Assembly: GCF_026676115.1 (NCBI RefSeq)
Contig: NZ_JAPONB010000012.1
Coordinates: 1 to 64,000 of the forward strand
Origin: Salinimicrobium sp. TH3
Lineage (GTDB): Bacteria > Bacteroidota > Bacteroidia > Flavobacteriales > Flavobacteriaceae
Reading direction: 5' to 3'
DNA: 64,000 nt
The notes beneath the pieces were generated by a model. The model did no database searches and was not told the DNA's origin. It saw nothing but the letters and a program-made list of their open reading frames with translations. Of the stretch, positions 17,293 through 25,916 are shown piece after piece (position 1 is the stretch's first letter; every line of letters starts with the position of its first letter). A program made the position numbers and the translations under genes.

Positions 17293-18590
17293 TGTCATCA
17301 ACAGAACATGTGGTCATCATTGGAAACGGCGTGGCCGGCATCACTGCCGCACGTCATATTCGCCGCATTTCCAATAAAAAGATCACGGTGATCTCTGCGG
17401 AAAGTGATTATTTCTTTTCCCGCACCGCCTTAATGTACGTGTACATGGGCCACATGAAATGGGAGCACCTCAAGCCTTACGAAGACTGGTTTTGGGAGGA
17501 GAATCGAATTGAGCTGAAGAAGGCTTATGTCGAAAAAATAGAACCCGCCTCAAAAATGCTCTTTTTGAAAGGTGAAGAGAAAATGTCTTATGACAAGCTC
17601 ATCCTTGCGACCGGCTCTGTCCCAAGATTTCTGGGCTGGGATGGGCAAGAACTCAAAGGAGTACAGGGACTGGTCTCCAAGCAGGACCTGGAACTTTTAG
17701 AGGATAATACCCGAAATTGCAAAAGCGCGGTAATAGTTGGTGGAGGACTTATAGGTGTGGAACTGGCCGAAATGCTGCACACGCGAAATATTCCGGTGAC
17801 CATGCTCATCAGGGAAAAAGCATCTTGGCAGAATGTTCTGCCGCTTCAAGATGCTGAATTCATTTCCCGGCATATCCAGAGCCAGGGAATTGTTTTAAAA
17901 CATGAAACCGAACTAAAGAAGATCAATGGCACAAATGGAAGAGTAAGTTCTGTAAACACCTCTTCGGGAGAGGAGATCAATTGCAATCTTCTGGGTGTCT
18001 CGGTAGGTGTGAAGCCAAATATCACATTTTTGAAAGGAACAGAAATAGAAACCGATATGGGAATTCTGGTGAATCCCCATCTGCAAACGAACATTCCCGA
18101 CGTGTACGCCATTGGAGACTGTGCGCAGCACCGGGAGCCACAAAACGGTAGAAAAGATATTGAAGCGGTATGGTATACTGCCCGAATGATGGGAGAAACT
18201 GTGGCGCAAACCATCTGTGGTCAAACTTTTAAATACAAACCCGGTCACTGGTTCAACAGCGCGAAGTTTTTCAATATCGAATTTCAGACCTATGGACTTG
18301 TGAATGCAGAACCCGGAGAAGATGAGAAGCATTTTCACTGGGAAAATAAGGAGGGTGAGAAGGCGATCACTATTGCCTTTGATCCTGCAACTTCTAAATT
18401 TCTTGGTATTAATACTTTTGGAATTAGAATGCGACATGAAGTATTTGACCGCTGGCTTACTCAACAACGGGACCTGGAGTTCATTTTAAGGAACTTTCGG
18501 GAAGCCAATTTTGACCCCGAATTCTACGATCGCCACGAGAAGGAGATTTTTAGTAGTTTTAAGGATCAATTAGCGAACTCCCAAACCTAA
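17292..18590 (+). CDS. FAD/NAD(P)-dependent oxidoreductase
   Basis: Pyridine-nucleotide-disulfide oxidoreductase-like protein of 432 residues. The FAD motif GNGVAG is at 11-16, an NAD(P) motif GGGLIG at 150-155, and the FAD-closing YAIGDCA near 272. There is no CxxxxC redox disulfide, so it resembles rubredoxin/ferredoxin reductases and the nitrite reductase flavin domain. With the polyferredoxin gene next to it, it could pass NAD(P)H electrons to a low-potential carrier, for instance for ArsS. Its TAA stop codon (18588-18590) lies inside the left arm of a hairpin repeat, so the repeat defines the C-terminus of the protein. Confidence 0.85.
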   Translation: MSSTEHVVIIGNGVAGITAARHIRRISNKKITVISAESDYFFSRTALMYVYMGHMKWEHLKPYEDWFWEENRIELKKAYVEKIEPASKMLFLKGEEKMSYDKLILATGSVPRFLGWDGQELKGVQGLVSKQDLELLEDNTRNCKSAVIVGGGLIGVELAEMLHTRNIPVTMLIREKASWQNVLPLQDAEFISRHIQSQGIVLKHETELKKINGTNGRVSSVNTSSGEEINCNLLGVSVGVKPNITFLKGTEIETDMGILVNPHLQTNIPDVYAIGDCAQHREPQNGRKDIEAVWYTARMMGETVAQTICGQTFKYKPGHWFNSAKFFNIEFQTYGLVNAEPGEDEKHFHWENKEGEKAITIAFDPATSKFLGINTFGIRMRHEVFDRWLTQQRDLEFILRNFREANFDPEFYDRHEKEIFSSFKDQLANSQT

Positions 18591-18615
18591 CAGGTTTCGA
18601 AAACCTGTTAGGTTT
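18583..18615. repeat. Hairpin repeat copy 1 (AACCTAACAGGTTT family)
   Basis: Perfect inverted repeat with 15-base arms and a 3-base loop (CGA): 18583-18597 pairs with 18601-18615. A second copy with a CCA loop lies at 22409-22441. The left arm supplies the stop codon of the FAD oxidoreductase gene. It could form a strong RNA hairpin between that gene and the polyferredoxin gene. It ends in TTTT and may act as a weak terminator. Confidence 0.85.
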
Positions 18616-18628
18616 TAAACCCCTTGCA

Positions 18629-20227
18629 ATGTCCACACCTCAAAATAACATGTCTCTTTCGGGAGAAGCACCCGCAAAACTCTCCACTACTCAAAAGGTA
18701 GCCACGGGACTTGGCTGGACAGGACTTTTTATTCTTTTTCTTGCGCTGTTCAACCTGGAATTACCCTCAGCTTTTCTCTGGTCGGCTCTGGCACTCATTT
18801 CTGTGGGTGTGATCATATTTGCAAATGATCTTTACATGGGAAAATCGGCCGGAGTGAAAAACGACGGCATCTGGTTCAGGTCGATGACTGCCCGCGGCAT
18901 CCTCGCCTGGGGCACGGGGATAGTACTCACCATGTTCTATATAGTTTTATACTGGTTTCCACAATACCTTGGGCATAATCCAGAAGGCTCGAACACCGGA
19001 CTCATAGCACTTTTCGACCCGCTTAGCAGATTCATCAGCGGTCATGCAGCAAGTCAATGGTTTGTTTACGGAACTTTATATACCCTTGCCATTCTCGCTT
19101 TTGGCTACAAGTTCCTGCTAAAATACAGGCATAACAAATACGAAGTTTTGCGCACCTATTCGGTAATGTTCTTCCAGCTGGGTTTTGCATTTCTTATTCC
19201 CGAGATCCTCATGCGCCTTAATCAGCCGTATTTTAATCCGGTGAATATATGGCCGCTTAATTATGACCTTTTCGCGGGATATAAACTATCCGAATTCTTC
19301 TCCGCCGGAAATATAGGTTTGCTTATGCTCTTCTTCGGAATAGCCTCAATTTTTGTAATTACTCCTATTCTCACTTATTTCTACGGAAAAAGATGGTACT
19401 GCTCATGGGTTTGCGGCTGTGGCGGACTCGCTGAAACTGCCGGAGATCCTTACAGACATTTGTCTGACAAAAGCAGGGCTTCCTGGAAATTTGAGCGTTA
19501 CATCATCCACACAGTTTTAGTATTGGTAGTGATTATGACAATTGCCGTGGTATACTCCTTTCTAAATGAAAATCCGGAGCAGTTCTGGCTAGACAAGAAT
19601 GTTTTTCTTCTGGGATCGGCAGCTTTTCTGGTCCTGCTTTTTGGGCTTATCTGGATATTCAAAAGGCACAGGCTGGCAAGAGATGCCAAAAAAGGTGCAA
19701 TTATCTCCCTAAGCATCGTTCTGGCAATTATCGCTGCATTTTACTTCAGCGGAATGACCTATGGATATTTGCTAAGACAGTGGTACGGATTTTTAATTGG
19801 CGCAGCTTTTTCTGGAGTCATAGGAGTGGGCTTTTATCCCATTTTTGGAAACCGGGTATGGTGCCGTTTTGGTTGCCCTATGGCAGCAGTGTTGGGAATG
19901 CAGCAGCGGTTATTCTCGAAATTCAGGATCACCACAAATGGGGGGCAATGTATCTCCTGCGGAAACTGTTCCACCTATTGCGAAATGGGTATTGATGTGC
20001 GGGCATATGCTCAAAAAGGGGAAAACATAGTTCGCTCCAGTTGTGTTGGTTGCGGAATATGTAGTGCCGTTTGCCCCCGTGGAGTACTAAAATTAGAAAA
20101 TGGACCTTTGGATGGCAGGATCAACGGCGATGCCGTTTTGTTAGGAAATGATGTGGACCTCCTGGATTTAATTCAGCAACAGAAAAAAGTCACGCGGGAT
20201 CCAAAAAGTTCTCACTTCAATTCCTGA
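18629..20227 (+). CDS. Membrane 4Fe-4S polyferredoxin (NapH/CcoG-like)
   Basis: Integral membrane protein of 532 residues with about eight hydrophobic segments. Cysteine motifs near WYCSWVCGCGGLAE (about residue 256) and WCRFGCPMAA (about 412) resemble the NapH/NosR type. Two C-terminal ferredoxin clusters follow, CISCGNCSTYC and CVGCGICSAVC (about 443-490). Such proteins move electrons between quinol or ferredoxin pools across the membrane. It follows the FAD oxidoreductase with a 38-nt gap filled by the hairpin repeat. In this cluster it may deliver reducing power to arsenic chemistry. The electron partners are unknown. Confidence 0.82.
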   Translation: MSTPQNNMSLSGEAPAKLSTTQKVATGLGWTGLFILFLALFNLELPSAFLWSALALISVGVIIFANDLYMGKSAGVKNDGIWFRSMTARGILAWGTGIVLTMFYIVLYWFPQYLGHNPEGSNTGLIALFDPLSRFISGHAASQWFVYGTLYTLAILAFGYKFLLKYRHNKYEVLRTYSVMFFQLGFAFLIPEILMRLNQPYFNPVNIWPLNYDLFAGYKLSEFFSAGNIGLLMLFFGIASIFVITPILTYFYGKRWYCSWVCGCGGLAETAGDPYRHLSDKSRASWKFERYIIHTVLVLVVIMTIAVVYSFLNENPEQFWLDKNVFLLGSAAFLVLLFGLIWIFKRHRLARDAKKGAIISLSIVLAIIAAFYFSGMTYGYLLRQWYGFLIGAAFSGVIGVGFYPIFGNRVWCRFGCPMAAVLGMQQRLFSKFRITTNGGQCISCGNCSTYCEMGIDVRAYAQKGENIVRSSCVGCGICSAVCPRGVLKLENGPLDGRINGDAVLLGNDVDLLDLIQQQKKVTRDPKSSHFNS

Positions 20228-20258
20228 TTTTTCCCTTTGCTTTATTTTTCTTTGCGGA

Positions 20259-20948
20259 ATGCCTGACATAAAAGTCATTATTCCCGCATATAACGAGGCC
20301 AATTCGATTGGTCATGTGATAAAGGATATTCCTGAAAATGTGGATGAGGTAATTGTGGTGAGCAATAATTCCACCGATGCCACGGAAGCTAATGCCAAAA
20401 AAGCAGGAGCCACCGTTTTACAGGAGTCTCGAAAAGGTTATGGCTACGCCTGCCTAAAAGGAATGGATTACATCTCCCAACTTCCTGAAAAGCCGGAAAT
20501 TATCGTATTTTTAGATGGGGATTTCAGCGATTATCCTCAAGAACTGGAAAAGATCGTGGAACCAATCCTGCAGCGGGATGTAGACCTGGTCATTGGCGCC
20601 AGAGTAAAACGCTGGCGGGAAAAAGGCGCAATGACCTTCCCGCAGATCTTTGGGAACTGGCTTGCAACCAACCTGATGAAGTTGTTTTTCAACGCCCGGT
20701 TTACAGATCTTGGACCCTTCAGGGCCGTTAAGTATGAAAAGCTACTGGCGCTCAATATGGAAGATAAGACTTATGGCTGGACCGTGGAAATGCAGCTAAA
20801 GGCATTAAAAAAGAACTACAGCTATGAAGAAGTACCGGTACATTACCGTAACCGGATAGGAGTTTCCAAAGTTTCAGGTACCGTAAAAGGTGCATTCATG
20901 GCCGGAGTGAAGATCCTTACCTGGATCTTTAAATACAGTTTTAAATAA
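20259..20948 (+). CDS. GT2 glycosyltransferase, dolichyl-phosphate sugar synthase-like
   Basis: Cytoplasmic GT-A fold protein of 229 residues: KVIIPAYNEANSIGHVI at the N-terminus, the acidic motif FLDGDFSDYP near residue 88, and a LGPFRAVKYEKLLAL region with ETEV-like WTVEMQLKAL. This is the pattern of DPM1/polyprenyl-phosphate mannose or glucose synthases without membrane anchors. It would charge a polyprenyl phosphate with a sugar for use by a GT-C enzyme, and one is encoded two genes downstream. The stop is shared with the next start (TAATGG, one-base overlap). Confidence 0.85.
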   Translation: MPDIKVIIPAYNEANSIGHVIKDIPENVDEVIVVSNNSTDATEANAKKAGATVLQESRKGYGYACLKGMDYISQLPEKPEIIVFLDGDFSDYPQELEKIVEPILQRDVDLVIGARVKRWREKGAMTFPQIFGNWLATNLMKLFFNARFTDLGPFRAVKYEKLLALNMEDKTYGWTVEMQLKALKKNYSYEEVPVHYRNRIGVSKVSGTVKGAFMAGVKILTWIFKYSFK

Positions 20949-22453
20949 TGGAGTTAGCAATATTGATCCTATTTTCTTTATTGATGTTGGCCGTATTTCT
21001 TTACAGTCTTTCCCTTCTGCACCTGCTTATTAATTTCCGAAAAAGCCGATTTCAAAAAGATACCTCCCAAAAATGGGATTTTTCAGATCCTTCTCAAATC
21101 CCTTTTGTAACCATACAGCTGCCGCTCTTCAATGATAAACCTGTTGTGGAAAGGCTGCTTCGGAATATTGCCGAAATAGATTACCCTCACGATAAACTGG
21201 AAGTGCAGGTACTCGATGATTCCACAGATGATTCTGTAACCCTCACCTCACAACTTGTTTCAGAATTAAAATCTGAAGGTTTTCCTATTCAGCACATCAG
21301 CCGAAGTCACCGCAAAGGCTTTAAGGCCGGTGCACTCAAAGCCGGACTGGAAATAGCAAAGGGAGAATTTATTGCTGTTTTTGACTCCGATTTTTTACCT
21401 CAACCTGATTGGCTTAAAAAGACCATTCCCTACTTTAAAAACAAGAACCTTGGCGTAGTGCAGACCCGCTGGGGACATCTTAATAAAAACTATTCCTTAC
21501 TTACCAAACTGCAGGCATTCCTGCTCGATTATCACTTTATCCTGGAGCAAACCGGGCGCAACTTTGGTAAACATTTTATCAACTTCAACGGTACGGCAGG
21601 AGTCTGGCGCAAAAGCTGTATCCTGGACGCAGGAAATTGGGAAGGGGATACCCTCACCGAGGATCTTGACCTTAGTTACAGGGCGCAGTTAAAAGGCTGG
21701 GAATTTAAATACCTGAGAGAAGTTGAAACGCCGGCAGAACTACCAATCACCATTGCTGCTGCGCGTTCCCAACAGTTTAGGTGGAATAAAGGGGCGGCAG
21801 AAAACTTTCAGAAGAATTATAAAAAAGTTCTGACCAGTAAAAAAGTAAACTTTGGAACCCGCTTCCACAGCTTTTTCCATCTCCTGAACAGCAGCTTCTT
21901 TTTTGTGGTACTTTTAATGGGAATTCTAAGTATACCTGTGCTGTTTTTCCTGGACCACCCGGCCTACTCAAGTATTTTTACAGGAATGACCGTATTTATC
22001 TTAAGTCCTGTGATCTTCTTCATCACCTATTATGCAGCTTATAAAGAACTGCATCAAAAAGAGCGTTTTTCCTTTTTTAAATTTATCGGAATCTTTTTCA
22101 CCTTCTTTTCAATTGCCATGGGGCTTTCCCTGCACAATAGTATCGCAATTCTGGAGGGACACTTTGGAAAGAAAAGTGAGTTTATAAGAACCCCCAAGTT
22201 CAACCTCGGCAGTAAGTCTGGTGCAGACTTAAAGTCCCCGGTGAAAATCAATTTTCAATTGCTCCTCGAAATCCTGTTAATGCTGCTTTTTGCCTTCGGA
22301 ATTTTCTCTGCATTCAGGATCGGCACCTATAGTCTTCTGCCCTTTCACCTCATGATGTTCTTCGGATTTTCGTACGTTGTTCTGGCTTCTTTAAATATCG
22401 AAATTGGGAGACCTAACAGGTTTCCAAAACCTGTTAGGTCTATGGAAAAATGA
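20948..22453 (+). CDS. Membrane GT2 glycosyltransferase, cellulose synthase-like
   Basis: Processive-type GT2 protein of 501 residues: an N-terminal membrane helix (3-28), VTIQLPLFNDKPVVERLL, the DSD motif in VFDSDFLPQ near 146, TEDLDLSYRAQLKGW near 236, QQFRWNKGA near 276, and four C-terminal helices. It resembles ceramide/diacylglycerol glucosyltransferase and cellulose-synthase-like enzymes. The last codons before the stop are encoded by the second hairpin repeat (RPNRFPKPVRS), so the C-terminus has been remodelled by the insertion. The stop overlaps the next start by four bases (ATGA). It may glycosylate a lipid acceptor in the arsenosugar pathway, or it may be an independent glycolipid gene. 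Confidence 0.83.
   Translation: MELAILILFSLLMLAVFLYSLSLLHLLINFRKSRFQKDTSQKWDFSDPSQIPFVTIQLPLFNDKPVVERLLRNIAEIDYPHDKLEVQVLDDSTDDSVTLTSQLVSELKSEGFPIQHISRSHRKGFKAGALKAGLEIAKGEFIAVFDSDFLPQPDWLKKTIPYFKNKNLGVVQTRWGHLNKNYSLLTKLQAFLLDYHFILEQTGRNFGKHFINFNGTAGVWRKSCILDAGNWEGDTLTEDLDLSYRAQLKGWEFKYLREVETPAELPITIAAARSQQFRWNKGAAENFQKNYKKVLTSKKVNFGTRFHSFFHLLNSSFFFVVLLMGILSIPVLFFLDHPAYSSIFTGMTVFILSPVIFFITYYAAYKELHQKERFSFFKFIGIFFTFFSIAMGLSLHNSIAILEGHFGKKSEFIRTPKFNLGSKSGADLKSPVKINFQLLLEILLMLLFAFGIFSAFRIGTYSLLPFHLMMFFGFSYVVLASLNIEIGRPNRFPKPVRSMEK
22409..22441. repeat. Hairpin repeat copy 2 (AACCTAACAGGTTT family)
   Basis: Inverted repeat with 15-base perfect arms and loop CCA: 22409-22423 pairs with 22427-22441. 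It sits within the 3' end of the GT2 gene and is translated in frame. It differs from copy 1 only in the outermost arm bases and the loop, so the two copies either moved recently or are maintained. Confidence 0.85.
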
Positions 22454-23814
22454 AAAAGTTCCTGCTCCTCTACAAGATCCCCCTTCTCATATTCCTTAGC
22501 TGCTGCGCCTTTTATTTTGCCTTCGCGTACAACCTGGAGAGGACCGACTTTTTTAAACTTTTAACCCTCTACGGCGGACTCTTCTTTCTAAGCTGGAAGT
22601 TCTTCAAAATGCAGAGGTACAATTTGAAAATACTTTTAGCTGCAGCAGTTATTTTTAGGTTGCTGTTTCTGTTTGCCGTTCCCAATTTGTCTCAGGATTT
22701 CTACAGGTTCATTTGGGACGGTAGATTATTACTGGAAGGAATCAATCCCTATTTAATGACTCCTGCTGAATATTTCGCCGCCGGGAATTTACCATTTTTG
22801 GGAGCACAAGAACTTTATGATGGGATGGGCAGTCTTAGCGCTGGGAATCCAACTAATTATCCACCGCTCAACCAGCTTTTCTTTGCACTGGCTGCCTTTC
22901 TCGGCGGAAAAAGCATCCTTGGCAGTGTCATCTGGCTACGAGTCTTCATCATCGCTGCCGATATCGGGATCTTCTATTTAGGAAGAAAAATTCTGAGGAA
23001 CCTCAACCTTCCTGAAAGCAATATCTTTCTGTATCTGCTTAATCCTCTTATCATCATCGAACTCACCGGAAATCTTCATTTTGAAGGGGTCATGCTGTTC
23101 TTTCTCCTGGCTGCACTCTATTTACTACAGTGTCAAAAATGGCTTTTTAGTGCCCTCTTCTTTTCCTGTTCTATTGCGGTGAAATTGATCCCGCTAATGT
23201 TTCTTCCACTCCTCTTCAGAAGGCTTGGCTGGAAAAGAGCTTTGGTATATTATGCAGCCACAGGTATAATCTTACTTCTCTTCTTCCTGCCGTTTCTTTC
23301 GGGTGTATTTGCAGAAAATTTCTTCAGCAGCATAAATCTCTGGTTTCAGAAGTTTGAGTTTAATGCGGGTTTTTATTACGTCATTAGATGGATAGGTTAT
23401 GAGGTTGAAGGATATAATATTATTAGCTATGCCGGACCTACACTGGCGGGTGTGGTGTTTGTCTCGATCCTCATTATGGCCATTTTAGAACGGAATCACA
23501 AAATGCGAGGTTTACTCACCAGTATGATGTTTGGAATGTTCATTTATTTGTCACTGGCCACTACAGTACATCCCTGGTACCTGGCCACTCCGTTGGTACT
23601 GTCTGTTTTTACCCGATACAAATTTGTGCATGTTTGGAGCCTGATGGTGGTGCTGAGCTATTTTGCATATTCTCAGGCTGGTTTTCAGGAGAATTTGTGG
23701 CTGGTAGCTGTGGAGTATGTGGTTGTGATTGGAATGATGGGATATGAGCTATTTTTTCAACCATCAGACACAAAATACCAGGAAATAAAAAGTGGCATGG
23801 AAAATTCGATATAA
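22450..23814 (+). CDS. GT-C membrane glycosyltransferase (GT87/mannosyltransferase-like)
   Basis: Polytopic membrane protein of 454 residues with about eleven hydrophobic segments. The SQDFYRFIWDGRLLLEGINPYL stretch after the third helix region, followed by NPTNYPPLNQ, is typical of GT-C transferases that use polyprenyl-phosphate sugars (GT87 and related mannosyltransferases). The catalytic Asp would lie in the first periplasmic loop. It probably acts on the outer face of the membrane with the sugar donor made by the DPM1-like protein at 20259. It is translationally coupled to the upstream GT2 (ATGA) and is the last gene of the block before a terminator. Confidence 0.82.
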   Translation: MKKFLLLYKIPLLIFLSCCAFYFAFAYNLERTDFFKLLTLYGGLFFLSWKFFKMQRYNLKILLAAAVIFRLLFLFAVPNLSQDFYRFIWDGRLLLEGINPYLMTPAEYFAAGNLPFLGAQELYDGMGSLSAGNPTNYPPLNQLFFALAAFLGGKSILGSVIWLRVFIIAADIGIFYLGRKILRNLNLPESNIFLYLLNPLIIIELTGNLHFEGVMLFFLLAALYLLQCQKWLFSALFFSCSIAVKLIPLMFLPLLFRRLGWKRALVYYAATGIILLLFFLPFLSGVFAENFFSSINLWFQKFEFNAGFYYVIRWIGYEVEGYNIISYAGPTLAGVVFVSILIMAILERNHKMRGLLTSMMFGMFIYLSLATTVHPWYLATPLVLSVFTRYKFVHVWSLMVVLSYFAYSQAGFQENLWLVAVEYVVVIGMMGYELFFQPSDTKYQEIKSGMENSI

Positions 23815-23832
23815 GCAAAGAAAGAAAACTCC

Positions 23833-23880
23833 TTGACCTCTCGACTCCACTTCGACTACCGCTCAGTGCAGGCTGCTCGA
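23833..23880. repeat. Dispersed intergenic repeat fragment
   Basis: This sequence, with an imperfect CTCGA...CTCGAGG inverted pair and the core CCGCTCAGTGCAGGCTGCTCGAGG, resembles intergenic repeats common in Flavobacteriaceae genomes. Only one copy is seen here. The following stretch (23895-23935, ATCTGTGCATCCGTGG) resembles the reverse of the repeat at 60000-60025. Confidence 0.4.
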
Positions 23881-23960
23881 GGAGACAACGAAAAAATTAT
23901 CTGTGCATCCGTGGCTCAGAACTATTGATGAAGATCAGATTTGAAAAATTTTGGGGAATA

Positions 23961-24001
23961 AAAAAACTCCGAAAACATTGCTGCTTCCGGAGTTCTTTCT
24001 T
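23961..24001. terminator. Bidirectional terminator between the GT-C and deoxyhypusine synthase-like genes
   Basis: A seven-base stem AACTCCG/CGGAGTT (23965-23971 with 23988-23994) has an A run on the left and a T-rich run on the right. It sits between two converging genes and can serve both. Confidence 0.7.
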
Positions 24002-24018
24002 TTTCTTTAATCTTGAGT

Positions 24019-24990
24019 CTACCAACCAAGCAGATAAGCAAACACAAGCGGTGCCACAATAGTAGCATCACTTTCTATTACGAACTTCGGAGTATCTTTA
24101 TCCAATTTCCCCCAGGTAATCTTTTCATTAGGCACAGCACCCGAATAACTTCCGTAGCTGGTTGTAGAATCTGATATCTGGCAGAAATAGCTCCAGAAAG
24201 GAATATCATGCATTTCCATATCCTGATATAACATTGGTACAACACAAATAGGGAAATCACCGGCTATACCACCTCCAATTTGGAAGAATCCAACACCTTT
24301 ATCAGTGTTTTTGGTATACCAATCGGCGATAAAGCCCATATATTCTATTCCTGATTTCATGGTGCTTGCCTTCAATTCACCTTTCATTACGTAAGAAGCG
24401 AAAATGTTCCCCATGGTGCTGTCTTCCCAGCCCGGAACCACCATTGGCAGGTTCTTTTCGGCTGCAGCATACATCCAGGAATCTTTTAGATCGATCTCAT
24501 AGTATTCTTCCATCACTCCACTAAGCAACAGCTTATACATGTATTCATGCGGGAAATATCTCTCCCCTGCAGCTTCAGCATCTTTCCAGATCTTCACAAT
24601 ATGCTTCTGAATTCTTCGGAAAGCTTCTTCTTCAGGAATACAGGTATCTGTTACCCTGTTTAGACCACGCTCCAGCAGGTCCCACTCGTCCTGGGCAGTA
24701 AGGTCCCGATAGTGAGGCACACGTTCATAATGTGAATGTGCCACAAGGTTCATCACATCCTCTTCCAGGTTTGCACCTGTACAGGATATGAACTGCACCT
24801 TATCCTGACGGATCATTTCAGCAAAACTTTTTCCTATCTCGGCAGTACTCATCGCACCTGCCAGGGTAACAAGCATTTTGTTCCCCTTGTCAAGTTGATC
24901 CTGATATCCTTTTGCAGCATCTACAAGAGCCGCTGAGTTAAAATGTTTAAAATGTTTTTCTATAAATTCCGTAACCGGTCCTTTACTCAT
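24019..24990 (-). CDS. Deoxyhypusine synthase-like protein, possible homospermidine synthase
   Basis: Protein of 323 residues of the DHS family. The nucleophile lysine is kept: Lys295 in TWGKL corresponds to Lys329 in the SWGKI motif of human DHS. NAD-binding stretches are present (GAMSTAEIGKSFAEMI, FISCTGANLEEDV). Bacteria have no eIF5A, and bacterial DHS homologues include homospermidine synthases that move an aminobutyl group between polyamines. Flavobacteria are known for homospermidine. Here it overlaps the agmatinase gene by eight bases and lies two genes below arginine decarboxylase, so a polyamine product made from putrescine is the most economical reading. A role in protein modification cannot be excluded. 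Confidence 0.8.
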   Translation of the reverse strand: MSKGPVTEFIEKHFKHFNSAALVDAAKGYQDQLDKGNKMLVTLAGAMSTAEIGKSFAEMIRQDKVQFISCTGANLEEDVMNLVAHSHYERVPHYRDLTAQDEWDLLERGLNRVTDTCIPEEEAFRRIQKHIVKIWKDAEAAGERYFPHEYMYKLLLSGVMEEYYEIDLKDSWMYAAAEKNLPMVVPGWEDSTMGNIFASYVMKGELKASTMKSGIEYMGFIADWYTKNTDKGVGFFQIGGGIAGDFPICVVPMLYQDMEMHDIPFWSYFCQISDSTTSYGSYSGAVPNEKITWGKLDKDTPKFVIESDATIVAPLVFAYLLGW

Positions 24991-25858
24991 CGTCTTCGTC
25001 TTCGTTATGATTTAAATATTTGAATTTGTAGCTCAACATCTTATAGTAAAGTTTAGCCGCAAGAAAATCTGATGATCTTTCATTCTCGTTTGGATTAAGC
25101 TCTACGATGTCAAACCCTACCACGTTCTTCTTTTTGAACATTAGCTTTAAAAATTCCAGTGTCTCATACCAGAACATTCCGCCGGGCTCGGGAGTACCTG
25201 TAGATGGAAGGATCGAAGGATCGAAGGCATCAAGATCGATGGTAATAAAAACGTTCGGCGTCATTTGCCCAATAGCATCATCCATCCAGTCTTCATAAAG
25301 ATCATGTGCCCAGTATACCTGATTCTCGTCCATATGATCCAATTCTGAAATATCCATAGAACGTATCCCTACCTGAAGGAGGTTGGTCTTCTTACTGGCT
25401 TCATGTACCGCACAGGCATGGTTGCAGGTTGAACCTTCATACTCGGGACGAAGGTCTGCATGTGCATCAATTTGAACAACGGTAAGATCTTCAAAGCTTT
25501 CATTAAAAGCACGAATAGTCCCTATAGAAACTGAATGCTCACCGCCAAAAATGGTAACAAATTTGTCCTGCTTGATATAGTTTTTTACGGTCTTATGAAC
25601 CGCTTCCACCATTTTTTCCGGAGAAGAATCCTCGGTCACCGGTGGTGCGAGATAGACTCCTTTTTTATAGACTTCTGTACGGGTTTCGATATCAAAAAGC
25701 TCCATGTTTTCTGAAGCTTCGAGAAAAGCGTCGGGTCCTTTATCGGCTCCCTTACCCCAGGTACTTGTCCCATCATAGGGAACCGGGATCAAAACTACTT
25801 TTGCGTCATCTAAACGTGCATACTTGTCCGGAATGCCGGCGTAATTCTTTTTGTTCAT
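24983..25858 (-). CDS. speB: Agmatinase
   Basis: Ureohydrolase of 291 residues. The manganese ligands are all present: His108 in GGEHS, Asp131/His133/Asp135 in DAHADLR, and Asp208/Asp210 in TIDLDAFDP. It hydrolyses agmatine to putrescine and urea, the second step from arginine. The ureohydrolase core and length are typical; the acidic C-terminal tail (HNEDEDDE) is a lineage detail. It lies between arginine decarboxylase upstream and the DHS-like gene downstream, with an eight-base overlap to the latter. Confidence 0.92.
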   Translation of the reverse strand: MNKKNYAGIPDKYARLDDAKVVLIPVPYDGTSTWGKGADKGPDAFLEASENMELFDIETRTEVYKKGVYLAPPVTEDSSPEKMVEAVHKTVKNYIKQDKFVTIFGGEHSVSIGTIRAFNESFEDLTVVQIDAHADLRPEYEGSTCNHACAVHEASKKTNLLQVGIRSMDISELDHMDENQVYWAHDLYEDWMDDAIGQMTPNVFITIDLDAFDPSILPSTGTPEPGGMFWYETLEFLKLMFKKKNVVGFDIVELNPNENERSSDFLAAKLYYKMLSYKFKYLNHNEDEDDE

Positions 25859-25916
25859 TTTATTAGCGATTGGTGTGTTCTAATTGCTTCAACTATAGAT
25901 TAAAAGTATAAAAATA

